Shown: positions 7,366 to 15,036 of the stretch, piece after piece
How positions within the stretch are numbered: position 1 is the stretch's first letter
Layout of the letters: each line of letters opens with the position of its first letter
NCBI RefSeq assembly: GCF_000308655.1
Contig: NZ_BAGC01000038.1
Location: 104,583-168,582, forward strand
Direction of reading: 5' to 3'
Length of the DNA: 64,000 nucleotides
DNA from: Nocardia niigatensis NBRC 100131
GTDB taxonomy: Bacteria > Actinomycetota > Actinomycetes > Mycobacteriales > Mycobacteriaceae
Program-made: the position numbers and the translations under genes
The notes under the pieces: model-generated
Told to the model about the DNA's origin: nothing
Database searches by the model: none
Seen by the model: the letters and a program-made list of their open reading frames with translations, nothing else

Positions 7366-7410
7366 CCATCGAATCGAACCCACATTGTCCCGAGTGACTG
7401 TTGGCGATGG
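7366..7410 (-). tRNA. Truncated tRNA-like fragment
   Basis: CCATCG at the 5' end pairs with CGATGG at the 3' end, and GTGGGTTCGATT is a T-arm core close to that of the Ala(CGC)-like unit at 13383-13457. Only about 45 bases remain, so it is a remnant. Confidence 0.3.
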
Positions 7411-7436
7411 TGTTCTCGACGCGCGCTGACACAACG

Positions 7437-10400
7437 TTACGAAGGCGACGAACCTGCCGCGTCGGGCGGCGGCACGGACAGCGCGCGGCCGGCGAGCAGG
7501 GCCGCGCAGGTGCCGGTTGCCGCGCAACCCAGCACGATCGACCACGCTACCGGCCCCAGTGGTACGCACCCGAAGAACCGGTTCACTCCGGGCACCATGA
7601 TGATCGTGGCGAGGACTGCGGAGCTGCCTGCCACGGTCACCCAGACCAGGCCGCTGTGGCGGCCGATCACCAGGGTCTGCCCGAGCTGCGTACCGATCAG
7701 AGCGGCCAGTGCCATCGTTTCCGCGCGGCGGCGCCGGCCGGTGGCGCGGCCGAGCAGCCATGCCGCGCCGGCGCCGACGGTGGTGCAGGCGCCGCGCACG
7801 GCGACGGCTTGCAGGAATTCGCTGCCGATACCGGGCGGCGGCCCGAGTGTCCTGTCGGTCGTTTCGGTGTCGTCGGCGGGCCGGGTGTCCGCGAGTGTGA
7901 GCGCCATTGCCGGACCGAGGTCGGTGAGCAGGTTCACCACCAGGAATTGCCGGGTGCCGATCGGGGCTCGGCCGGACAGCAGCGTGCCCAACACGGTGAA
8001 CGCCACCTCTCCAGCGTTGCCGCCGACCAGCACGCCGATCGCGTCGCGTACTCGCTGCCACATGCCACGGCCCTCGGCCAGTGCCTCCTGCAGCACGGTG
8101 AGGTCGAGGACCTTGCCGGTGTCGGTGAGGATCAGGTCCGCGGCCTCGCGTGCGGCGACCGACCCTCGAGCGGCCAGCCCGATACCGACATCGGCGGTGC
8201 GGATGGCGGCCGCATCGTTGCTACCGTCGCCTGCCATCGCGACCGTGTGCCCGCGGCGCTGGAGTGCGGACACGATGCGCACCTTGTGTTCCGGCGACAC
8301 CCGAGCGAAAACTGTTGCCTGCTCGATGAGTTCGGCCTGGCCGTCCTCGTCCAGCAGGTCCAGATCGGCGCCGGTCGCTACCGTGTCGGCGGGGATGGCG
8401 AGCTGTTCGGCGACCGCGCGCGCGGTGATCGGGTGATCACCGGTGATCATCCGCACGCTGATGTCGTTGCGCGCCAATTCGGCAAGCAGTTCCAGTGCCT
8501 GCGGGCGCGGGCTGTCGGCAATGCCGAGGAAGCCGAGGAGGGTGAGGTGCTCGATCTCCTCGGTGAGATCGCGGGGAGCGGAGGCGAAATCGCGCCGCGC
8601 CACCACCAGCACCCGCAGCCCCTGCGCGGCCAGCCGTCGCACCGCCGCCTCCGCATCGGCGCGGCAGTCGGCGGTGAACGGCCGGGCCTGCGGGCGGCCT
8701 TCGTCATCGGCGCGCAGGACCTGATCACAATGCGGCAGCAGCACTTCCGGGGCGCCTTTGACGGCGAGCCGGATGTGCTGACCGGTATTGCCCACCGCCG
8801 CGGCGTAGCCGCGGAAGCTCTCGAACGGCAACTCCTCGATGGGAGCCCAGGCATGGGGCTGTCTGCCGCTCAGATATGTGTGTGCTGCCTCCACGACAGC
8901 TCGGTCGGTGGCGTGTACAAGTGGGGCATCCTCGGGGTTGGGGCAGGCGTGGGCGGCGGCACGTAGCAGCCCCCGCGACTGTGGCGTGCTCGCGAGCTGG
9001 TCGCTGTCCCACTTCTGGTCGAGATCGGCAACCGCGACCAGCCGCAATTGTCCCTCGGTGAGGGTGCCGGTCTTGTCGAAGCACATGGTGTCGACGCGGC
9101 CGAGTGCCTCGATGGTGCGGCTGGAACGGACCAGCACGCCGCGGCGGGACAGGCGTCGGGTAGCGGCCAGTTGGGCGACCGTCGCCACCAGCGGCAGTCC
9201 CTCGGGGACCGCGGCGACGGCGACGGCCAGCCCGTCGGCGAGGGCCAGGCGCAGCGGCAGCCCACGCAGGAAACTGGTGACGGTAACGGCGGCTCCGCCG
9301 CCGAGGGTGAACGGCAGCACGCGTTCGGTCAAGCTGTGCAGCTGTTTCTGCACACCGCCGCTGGGGGGCGGTCCGGCGGCGGCGAGAGCACGACCGGCCT
9401 CGGTCGCGGATCCGACTGCCACCACTACCGCGGTCGCCTCGCCGCTGACCACGACGCTGCCCTCGAACACCATGCCGGTGCGTTCTGCCAGCAGGGCGCC
9501 GGGTGTAGCGGGGGTCTGCTTTTCCACGGTCACGGTCTCGCCGGTGAGGCCGGACTCGTCCACTTCCAGCCCATCGGTCTCCAGCAGCCGCGCATCCGCA
9601 GGGACTACCTCGCCGGTGGCCAGAGCGATCACATCACCAGCCAGCAGACCGTCTGCGGGAGTCTCGATTTCGCCGTCTTCGGTGAGCCGCCGAGCAGTCA
9701 AACGCTCGCCGAGCAGGAGTTTGTCCAGCGACAGCCGGGCGCGGCGGCGCTGCAGGGCCGACACTGTGGCATTGAGCCCGAGCACCGTGCCGACGAGCAC
9801 AGCGTCGGTGGGCGAGCCGAGCAGCGCGGAGGCGACCGCGCCGACACCCAGCAGTGGAGTCATCGGATCGGCCAGCTCGCGGCGCACATCTGCGACCAGA
9901 CCGGCGAGACTCGTTGCGGGAGTTGCCAATCGCTGCGATATCCGGCTGGCGACGGTGGTGACGTGCGAGCGAGGCGGCGGCGCCGACCGGCGTGGGGCGG
10001 GTAGTCGAATCAACACCTCGTCCGGTTCCAGTGCATGCCACGGCACCAGCCGCACCTCGGCCGGCCCGGTCGCGCGGGCGGCCCGGCGCCCGCCGTTCAG
10101 ACCCGTTGCCAACCCCATCAGAGTGGCCGCCGTGACCGGGCTGGTGGCTCGCGCCGCCCGCGACCCAGCGGGACCGGACGCGAGCAACAGACCGCTGAGC
10201 GTGACCGCCGACAGCGTCAGGACCCGGCCGCGCTCGCTGACATTGCGTGCCTGTCCGGTAGCGGCGATGATCTGCCGTGCCGAACTCAGATCCGGGCACA
10301 CCACATCCGCCTGCCAGGGGATCCGTGCCGGAGCGCCGGGGATTCGGGAGGCGATACCGATGCCCAGATCGGCGGCGCCGAGGGCGCGATGTGCCTCGCC

Positions 10401-12014
10401 ACTGACCACCGCCACCACGTGCCCCTGCTGCTGCAGTCGCCGGACCAGCCCGGACACCGACCCGCCGGCGAGCACGAATTCATCGGCACTGCGACGCAAT
10501 TCGCCGGTGCTCTCGTCACCGATGAGCACTACCCGCAGGCCCGCCTGTCGGGCGGTGGCCAGCAATCCGGCAGCGCCCGGATGCGGCTCGCTCCCGATCA
10601 GCACCCGCCCGACCACATGTCCGTGCTCGTGCAGCCGGTGCCAGCGCGGGCCCCCTGGATCGCTATCCGGGCCGGGCGGATCCGTGTCGGCGCCGAGTCC
10701 TGGGTAGGCGTCGATGCCCAGATGCAGATTCTCACGCTGATGCTCAGGTGGTGGCGGGATTGGCAGTTCCTCGCCATTGCACCAGAGCAGCCGCTGGGCA
10801 GCGCTCCACACGTGTTCGACCGGCCAGCTGTCGTCGCGGGATTCGGCGTCGAGGACCACAGCCCGTTGACCGCGCACGGCATCCCGGTCGACGACCACTG
10901 CGGAAACCCGGTCCATGCGGCGCCACATGAACGGGTCGAGGGTCAGCACGCCACGCGCCGCCATGAGGGTCGACAGCGCACCGGCGAAGGTCTCGCGACC
11001 GGCCCGCGCCGCCTTCGGCACGCCCGCCGCCACGGCGTCGGCGGTGTCGGCGACCGCACGGCCACCGACCAGAGTTGCCGCCGAGGCCAGTGCCGCGGCG
11101 GCACTGACCTGCTGGGTGCAGCGCTCGATCGGTCCATGCGGCAGCGGTACCGGCCGCGGCTCGGGCGGCTCGTATACGTCGACGCTCGGCAGGTCCGGGT
11201 CGGCGATCAGCTCTTCCCAGCGCCGCCACTGCGCGAAGCGAGCGGCGGCTTCGACCAGCCGCACCGCCCGCTGCATCGCGTCGGCGCACAGGCCGGTCAC
11301 TTCCGAATCCAATGCCTGACCCACGGCATTTCCGATCGTGATCACGGTATCGGTGCGGTGACGACCGAGCTGGGCTTCCAGTGCACCGCGCAACCGCGGC
11401 TGTCCGTCCACGAGAGCCACCGCCCCCCGGACTACATGGGCCGGTGGCGGTGCCGGAAGCAACCGCCCCGTGACGACCGCACCGATCCCGATGAGATCGC
11501 CGGCCAGCTGCAGCGCAGATGTCAATACCGGCTCCCGATCGGAGGGGTGCTCGAGTCGACGGCTCCACGGCTCCGCACTGGTTCCGGCGAGATCTTCGAC
11601 GCGTTCCAGGATCGTCTCCAGCTGTGCCGGAGACAGGCGCTGTGGGTCCGCTGCCACCACGACGCGCCCGGTGGCGGCATTGACCTGGAACCAGCGCACC
11701 TCCGGTTCCTGCTCGAGGTGCTTGCGCGCCAACTCGGCTACCCGAGCGCTCTGTGCGGACTGCAAGCCGCGAACCTCGGCGTGAATACGGTTGGCATGCA
11801 CCGTGAGCCGCCGCTGCGTACGCATGCGCCGCGGGTCCACAAGCGCGCTCAGTTCCCGGCCGATGCCCTCGGTGAGTTCGGCGACTGTTCGAGCGGCTGG
11901 GTCCGCCAGCCGCGACGCCACGGTGGCCGGCCGCTGGAGCAATCCCAGCGTGGCTCCGGTGGCCACGAGGCACAGCCGAACCGGCGCAGTGGCCAGACCG
12001 AGCGGGGACACCAC
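7437..12014 (-). CDS. ctpI: Giant CtpI-type cation-transporting P-type ATPase
   Basis: About 1525 residues, far longer than a standard P-type ATPase and like mycobacterial CtpI (about 1630). The C-terminal half is a complete pump: TGET near residue 823, PEGLP in the ion-binding helix near 934, the phosphorylated Asp in DKTGT near 979, and GDGSND near 1258. PEGLP resembles Ca/Mg-type rather than heavy-metal CPx pumps. The N-terminal half carries an HMA-like segment and a degenerate pump-like unit (VVSGEAHRALGAADLGIGIA) without DKTGT. The GTG at 12014 overlaps the TAG of the preceding gene by one base (TAGTG), implying translational coupling. Transported ion is unknown. Confidence 0.85.
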   Translation of the reverse strand: MVSPLGLATAPVRLCLVATGATLGLLQRPATVASRLADPAARTVAELTEGIGRELSALVDPRRMRTQRRLTVHANRIHAEVRGLQSAQSARVAELARKHLEQEPEVRWFQVNAATGRVVVAADPQRLSPAQLETILERVEDLAGTSAEPWSRRLEHPSDREPVLTSALQLAGDLIGIGAVVTGRLLPAPPPAHVVRGAVALVDGQPRLRGALEAQLGRHRTDTVITIGNAVGQALDSEVTGLCADAMQRAVRLVEAAARFAQWRRWEELIADPDLPSVDVYEPPEPRPVPLPHGPIERCTQQVSAAAALASAATLVGGRAVADTADAVAAGVPKAARAGRETFAGALSTLMAARGVLTLDPFMWRRMDRVSAVVVDRDAVRGQRAVVLDAESRDDSWPVEHVWSAAQRLLWCNGEELPIPPPPEHQRENLHLGIDAYPGLGADTDPPGPDSDPGGPRWHRLHEHGHVVGRVLIGSEPHPGAAGLLATARQAGLRVVLIGDESTGELRRSADEFVLAGGSVSGLVRRLQQQGHVVAVVSGEAHRALGAADLGIGIASRIPGAPARIPWQADVVCPDLSSARQIIAATGQARNVSERGRVLTLSAVTLSGLLLASGPAGSRAARATSPVTAATLMGLATGLNGGRRAARATGPAEVRLVPWHALEPDEVLIRLPAPRRSAPPPRSHVTTVASRISQRLATPATSLAGLVADVRRELADPMTPLLGVGAVASALLGSPTDAVLVGTVLGLNATVSALQRRRARLSLDKLLLGERLTARRLTEDGEIETPADGLLAGDVIALATGEVVPADARLLETDGLEVDESGLTGETVTVEKQTPATPGALLAERTGMVFEGSVVVSGEATAVVVAVGSATEAGRALAAAGPPPSGGVQKQLHSLTERVLPFTLGGGAAVTVTSFLRGLPLRLALADGLAVAVAAVPEGLPLVATVAQLAATRRLSRRGVLVRSSRTIEALGRVDTMCFDKTGTLTEGQLRLVAVADLDQKWDSDQLASTPQSRGLLRAAAHACPNPEDAPLVHATDRAVVEAAHTYLSGRQPHAWAPIEELPFESFRGYAAAVGNTGQHIRLAVKGAPEVLLPHCDQVLRADDEGRPQARPFTADCRADAEAAVRRLAAQGLRVLVVARRDFASAPRDLTEEIEHLTLLGFLGIADSPRPQALELLAELARNDISVRMITGDHPITARAVAEQLAIPADTVATGADLDLLDEDGQAELIEQATVFARVSPEHKVRIVSALQRRGHTVAMAGDGSNDAAAIRTADVGIGLAARGSVAAREAADLILTDTGKVLDLTVLQEALAEGRGMWQRVRDAIGVLVGGNAGEVAFTVLGTLLSGRAPIGTRQFLVVNLLTDLGPAMALTLADTRPADDTETTDRTLGPPPGIGSEFLQAVAVRGACTTVGAGAAWLLGRATGRRRRAETMALAALIGTQLGQTLVIGRHSGLVWVTVAGSSAVLATIIMVPGVNRFFGCVPLGPVAWSIVLGCAATGTCAALLAGRALSVPPPDAAGSSPS

Positions 12015-12406
12015 TACTTTGCGGCGGTTCGCGACCGTCGCGAACCCGCGGTGGACTTCTTCGGCCGAGTACTCGTACGCTTCCGCGGCTGTTCGGACGT
12101 GTCTTGCTTCCCGGATTCGGTTCTGGCGTGCCGCAACAGATACACCGCACCGGCGACGCCGCCCGCGGCGGCAGCCACGGGCCACTCGACCAGGCCCGTC
12201 AAGCCGGCTGCAACGACACCGAGCACAGTGGCGGCAGGAAGGTCCATCCCACTGCGAGCGCCGGATACGGCACCCTCGGCCGTGCCGCGCGCAGCACCGG
12301 TCACCGCGCCGACGACGGCTCCACCGGCAGCCTCGAACGCATGCACGGTCGCCGATGCCGTAGTTTCGAGCGTTCTCACAGTATTCGACGCAACGCTCAT
12401 CATCAC
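12014..12406 (-). CDS. Small 'EWPVA' membrane protein coupled to the ATPase gene
   Basis: A 130-residue protein. An Ala/Gly-rich amphipathic N-terminal half with alternating GAVVGAVTGAARGTAEGAVSG leads to a membrane hairpin near residues 56-92 that contains LVEWPVAAAAGG. A basic Lys/Arg/Ser-rich tail follows (93-130). The EWPVA motif recurs in the protein encoded at 12656-12922. It is coupled by a one-base overlap to the P-type ATPase, which suggests an accessory or chaperone role like that of PacL1 for other mycobacterial pumps, although there is no sequence match to PacL1/DUF1490. Confidence 0.65.
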   Translation of the reverse strand: MMMSVASNTVRTLETTASATVHAFEAAGGAVVGAVTGAARGTAEGAVSGARSGMDLPAATVLGVVAAGLTGLVEWPVAAAAGGVAGAVYLLRHARTESGKQDTSEQPRKRTSTRPKKSTAGSRRSRTAAK

Positions 12407-12655
12407 ACCCCAGTCGTCGTAGGTAGCGCGAAGAACTTCCTGCGGAAACTAGTGCGTAGCCAGAATACTCCGCGATGCTCGAAACGGCCCTACTCGATCG
12501 AAACAAAAGGCGGTGCGTTCAAGATGTTCGCGTCGCACGCAGGCAGAAAAGACCGTGCCCAAGCGGTGTGTCGACTCGGGTTCGACAGCTGCGGAGACGA
12601 CTCCTCCGTAACCTGGGCAACCGAAATTGCAGACAAGTTGCTATGCAAATGAGAT
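12407..12655. other. Intergenic stretch before the ATPase operon
   Basis: No gene or clear hairpin is seen in about 250 bases. It presumably holds the promoter of the EWPVA-ctpI pair on the minus strand. Confidence 0.4.
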
Positions 12656-12922
12656 CTACGCCTCTTCGAGGGCCTCGCCGATCTGGTGAGCGACGCGATT
12701 GTGCTGATCCTGTATCAGCCAGTGACCTGTTGCGAGGACCAGCGCGACGGGCCATTCGATGATCTCCGCTGCGGCCAGCGCGCCTAGTACGCCGTAGTAC
12801 GCCAACTGCTCGGGCTGGGGGATGCGAACCCGACCGATCACCGGCAGGTCTACTGCGAAACCCTGCGCAGCCAGCACACGGTCGACGGCGTTCTGGTGGC
12901 CGGTTGACGGTTTTTCGGCCAT
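12656..12922 (-). CDS. Second small 'EWPVA' membrane protein
   Basis: An 88-residue protein: a soluble N-terminal part (1-45) with RVLAAQGFAVDLPVIGRVRI, a hydrophobic hairpin near 48-72 with IIEWPVALVLATGH, and an acidic C-terminus with HQIGEALEEA. The start at 12922 is chosen because GGGAGG lies seven bases upstream. The EWPVA core and its position in a membrane segment match the 130-residue protein next to the ATPase, so the two are probably distant paralogues. No known family is recognised. Confidence 0.65.
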   Translation of the reverse strand: MAEKPSTGHQNAVDRVLAAQGFAVDLPVIGRVRIPQPEQLAYYGVLGALAAAEIIEWPVALVLATGHWLIQDQHNRVAHQIGEALEEA

Positions 12923-12988
12923 TTGTTGCCTCCCGGTCATAGTCCGTTCGAGTTTTCGACGCCTCGGATCCGCAGTGTGTCGAGCGTG

Positions 12989-13114
12989 ATGAGTTCTGGT
13001 ATGGGCAACGGGTCGGATCCATTGACGGGGGCACTGACGCAGATGCTCACAGTGCCGTTGCGTGAGGTGTATGCGGTACTGCTGCGCCTGGGTGTTATCG
13101 AGATCGTCGACTGA
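12989..13114 (+). CDS. Possible 41-residue protein (Rv1535-like?)
   Basis: A short open frame whose C-terminal part LTVPLREVYAVLLRLGVIEI looks like one amphipathic helix. It recalls small mycobacterial proteins of the Rv1535 type, a comparison from memory only. There is no good ribosome-binding site. An ATG at 13001 would give a shorter 37-residue form. Confidence 0.3.
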   Translation: MSSGMGNGSDPLTGALTQMLTVPLREVYAVLLRLGVIEIVD

Positions 13115-13308
13115 TCATCCCGCAGGCAACCGCCGGGGGTGAACGGCCGAGGAGCAACGGCGGTCGCAGCAACGACGGTGGGACGAAGTCCACCAACTGC
13201 TGGATCAGGATCCTGGCCCAGTCCCATCACAGCGATCAACGTTTGTTCTGCGCGTTTCGCGCCAACGAAGCTAACCAGAGTTTAGTCCCGGCCAAGTCAT
13301 CTCGCCGA

Positions 13309-13380
13309 CTGAACCGTCACGGATGGACCTCCGGCCCCCGCCTCATCAGGGCGGTGGTCTGACCACTGAGCTGCGAATCG
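13309..13380 (-). tRNA. tRNA-Ile(GAT)-like, defective 3' half
   Basis: The D-arm and a perfect anticodon stem CCGCC/GGCGG with loop CTGATGA (anticodon GAT) are intact. The T-arm lacks TTCGA and the 5' acceptor CGATTCG has no partner. Same position and 5' sequence as the Phe(GAA)-like unit of array 1. The 3' limit is approximate. Confidence 0.35.
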
Positions 13381-13382
13381 TT

Positions 13383-13457
13383 GCGACCTCGATGGGAATC
13401 GAACCCACGTAGTCCTGAGTGCGAGTCAGGGTGCCAAGCCGTCGCGGCACGAGGTCG
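13383..13457 (-). tRNA. tRNA-like gene with Ala anticodon CGC
   Basis: A 75-base cloverleaf. The acceptor CGACCTC/GAGGTCG is perfect, the D-arm can pair GTGCC with GGCAC, the anticodon stem CCTGA/TCAGG holds CTCGCAC, and the T-arm is GTGGG-TTCGATT-CCCAT. One extra base follows the T-stem and the discriminator is C. Pair 3-70 is A-U, not the G-U that alanyl-tRNA synthetase needs, so charging with alanine is doubtful. Confidence 0.5.
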
Positions 13458-13461
13458 TTGG

Positions 13462-13537
13462 TGACGTAGGTCCGAGTCGAACCGACGTGGGTCCTGAGTA
13501 AAGGTCAGGCTGCCCGTGCCGACAGAGCAACTACGCC
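13462..13537 (-). tRNA. tRNA-Lys(TTT)-like, twin of the Asp unit of array 1
   Basis: A 76-base cloverleaf. The acceptor GGCGTAG/CTACGTC has one G-U, the D-stem is GCTC/GGGC, and the anticodon stem CCTGA/TCAGG has loop CCTTTAC (anticodon TTT, but C instead of U at position 33). The T-arm GTCGG-TTCGACT-CGGAC has one mismatch. Stems and loops match the unit at 5955-6030 almost everywhere except the anticodon loop. Confidence 0.5.
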
Positions 13538-13547
13538 ATCGTCCGGC

Positions 13548-13586
13548 CGGCCGCTGCGCTGCGCCACACCGCTATGCCATTCGGTC
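13548..13586 (-). pseudogene. 5' tRNA fragment in array 2
   Basis: The minus-strand piece GGTGTGGCGCAGCGCAGCGG resembles the 5' end and D-arm of a tRNA-Pro type gene. No anticodon or T-arm follows. It stands where array 1 has the Tyr and Trp units. Confidence 0.25.
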
Positions 13587-13607
13587 CCGTCTCGCGACGG
13601 AACACCG

Positions 13608-13693
13608 CGGAAAGCTGCGGAGTCGAACCCCCGGGACACGTTGCCCGCCTCCGGTTTTCAAGACCGACCGACCTCCACAGGCCGGAACCTTCC
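13608..13693 (-). tRNA. tRNA-Ser(UGA)-type, selC-like fold, copy 2
   Basis: 86 bases, with seven differences from copy 1. The 8-base-pair acceptor, UGA anticodon loop CTTGAAA and long variable arm are unchanged. Five changes fall in the D-arm region and here give a full six-pair D-stem (CCGGCC/GGTCGG, one G-U). One change puts a mismatch in the 4-pair T-stem. Confidence 0.55.
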
Positions 13694-14031
13694 GAGACCG
13701 CCAACCCATCGAGCTTGCGGTACAACAACATTCGCAGCAGACGATGGAGCGCCGCAACCGAATTTCCAGGCCTGCCGCCCGATGCGGCAATTGACGCGGG
13801 TGGATTCGCGAGGCCCAGGGTGAGAGCGTCGCGGGCGCGGAATTCTCGCTTCGGGCACCCGTCACGTCGACAGCGCATTTACAGCTATCGACCCGTGAGG
13901 CGAGCAGCCCCTCCCGGATTTCCACCGCCAACTTGGGACGAGCTAGCCCACCTGTAATATTCGTCAACTAGTGCTGAAACGAATAGCACATGATCAGCTA
14001 TCTAAGGTGGTTCACTACAGGAGAGGCATTC
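13694..14031. other. Non-coding stretch between array 2 and a secreted protein gene
   Basis: No gene is seen in about 340 bases. It holds the conserved block 13717-13737 and the promoter of the next plus-strand gene; GGAGAGG lies just before the start at 14032. Confidence 0.4.
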
Positions 14032-14520
14032 ATGACGATGAAAACTCGATCTGTCCTGCTCGCCGTCGCGGCCGGGAGCGCCCTGTTCCTCAGCACCGGC
14101 ATCGCTTCCGCCGACCCCACCGATCCGTCGGGTTTCCTCATCGGAGACACCGCATTCTTCAATATCGGTGGCTTCAACTGTTCGATCGCCGCCAATGGCA
14201 TCGTCGGCTGCGATATCAACCCGGCGGGCGTGCTGATGTACGTGTCACTGGCCGGGCCCAATAGCCAGTCCTATCCGGTGCCGTACGCCCCGGCCGCGAT
14301 CATCGACAACGCCGCCTGGCCCGCCCATCCGGAATGGAGCGGCGGCGGCCACACCCAGCCCGGCGGCAACCAGGCACTGCCGTCCAGCGGTGACGTGTGG
14401 TCTCCGGCCAGCATCAGCTACGCGGGCGCGACGTGCACGCAGGGCTACCGCGGCGGGGTGCAATGCAGCTCGATGGGACACCAGTTCTCGTTCAACTCCA
14501 GCCAGGTCTACGGCAGCTGA
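14032..14520 (+). CDS. Secreted protein of unknown function
   Basis: A 162-residue protein with a clear signal peptide (MKTRS, hydrophobic core, cleavage after ASA near residue 28). The mature part is rich in Gly, Ser and Asn and has four Cys that may form two disulphides (FNCSIAANGIVGCDI and TCTQGYRGGVQCSS). The two-Cys hairpin units look like those of small exported actinobacterial proteins, but no family is recognised. GGAGAGG ends six bases before the ATG. A strong hairpin follows the stop. Confidence 0.75.
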   Translation: MTMKTRSVLLAVAAGSALFLSTGIASADPTDPSGFLIGDTAFFNIGGFNCSIAANGIVGCDINPAGVLMYVSLAGPNSQSYPVPYAPAAIIDNAAWPAHPEWSGGGHTQPGGNQALPSSGDVWSPASISYAGATCTQGYRGGVQCSSMGHQFSFNSSQVYGS

Positions 14521-14536
14521 GCCGTACCGACGTGAA

Positions 14537-14576
14537 AAGCCCTGCCGGGCACGCGTTTCGCGGCGCGGCAGGGCTT
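14537..14576. terminator. Hairpin after the secreted protein gene
   Basis: AAGCCCTGCCG (14537-14547) pairs perfectly with CGGCAGGGCTT (14566-14576). The 11-pair stem starts about 16 bases after the stop and also faces the remnant on the other strand. Confidence 0.75.
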
Positions 14577-14960
14577 CACAGTGTCCGGCGGAGGTTATCG
14601 TCGAGCGAATCACGCACGAACGCAGCGTGTTCGGGCCCGCCGTAGGCCGCGGCGAACCGCTCGTCCTCGACGTACATGCGCCCGAGTCCGCACATCATGG
14701 CGATGGAGCGCTCCCGATCACCGTCCGCCAGTGGCGTTCCGGGGATGGCCCGCAACCACGCCACGTGCCGGGCGGTCGGCGCCTGCGCGCGTCGGATTCC
14801 GGGGTCCGCTCGTCCTTGCGGGCGGCTATCCAGCACGCGATCAGATCGTCGGTGTCACGCTTCCACTCCCACTGCTCCCGCAACGACTTGCCGTGCCGCC
14901 ACTGGTTGCTCACGGCGAAAGCGCGTTCCCAGCGGGATACGACTCGTCGGGGTCGTTGTG
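14576..14960 (-). pseudogene. Frameshifted remnant with a TipAS-like C-terminus
   Basis: The last 80 codons (14576 to about 14794) contain MMCGLGRMYVEDERFAAAYG and FVRDSL, which match the end of TipAS antibiotic-recognition domains (MYV-DpRF-YD). The protein-like sequence continues upstream only in another frame (SLREQWEWKRDTDDLIACW), with the shift near 14790. No MerR DNA-binding domain precedes it. Probably a decayed gene; the right limit is approximate. Confidence 0.45.
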
Positions 14961-15036
14961 CGGGGGCGATGCGGCAAATGGGACCCCCGGAGAGTCGCGG
15001 TGACATGGACCACACGATCGATAACAATGCAGCCCC

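Larger units (their letters stand above)
13309..13737 (-). repeat. tRNA-like gene array 2
   Basis: Four tRNA-like units and one 5' fragment on the minus strand: Ser(UGA)/selC-like, a fragment near 13548-13586, Lys(TTT), Ala(CGC) and Ile(GAT)-like. It is a diverged direct repeat of array 1, about 7.3 kb away, with some units kept, one replaced and anticodons changed. The conserved upstream block is at 13717-13737. Confidence 0.6.

Noticed and set aside
5879..13737. CRISPR or insertion sequence as explanation for the repeated blocks
   Set aside because: The repeated units fold as cloverleaves and vary in sequence; there are no equal spacers, no transposase or integrase, and no terminal inverted repeats.
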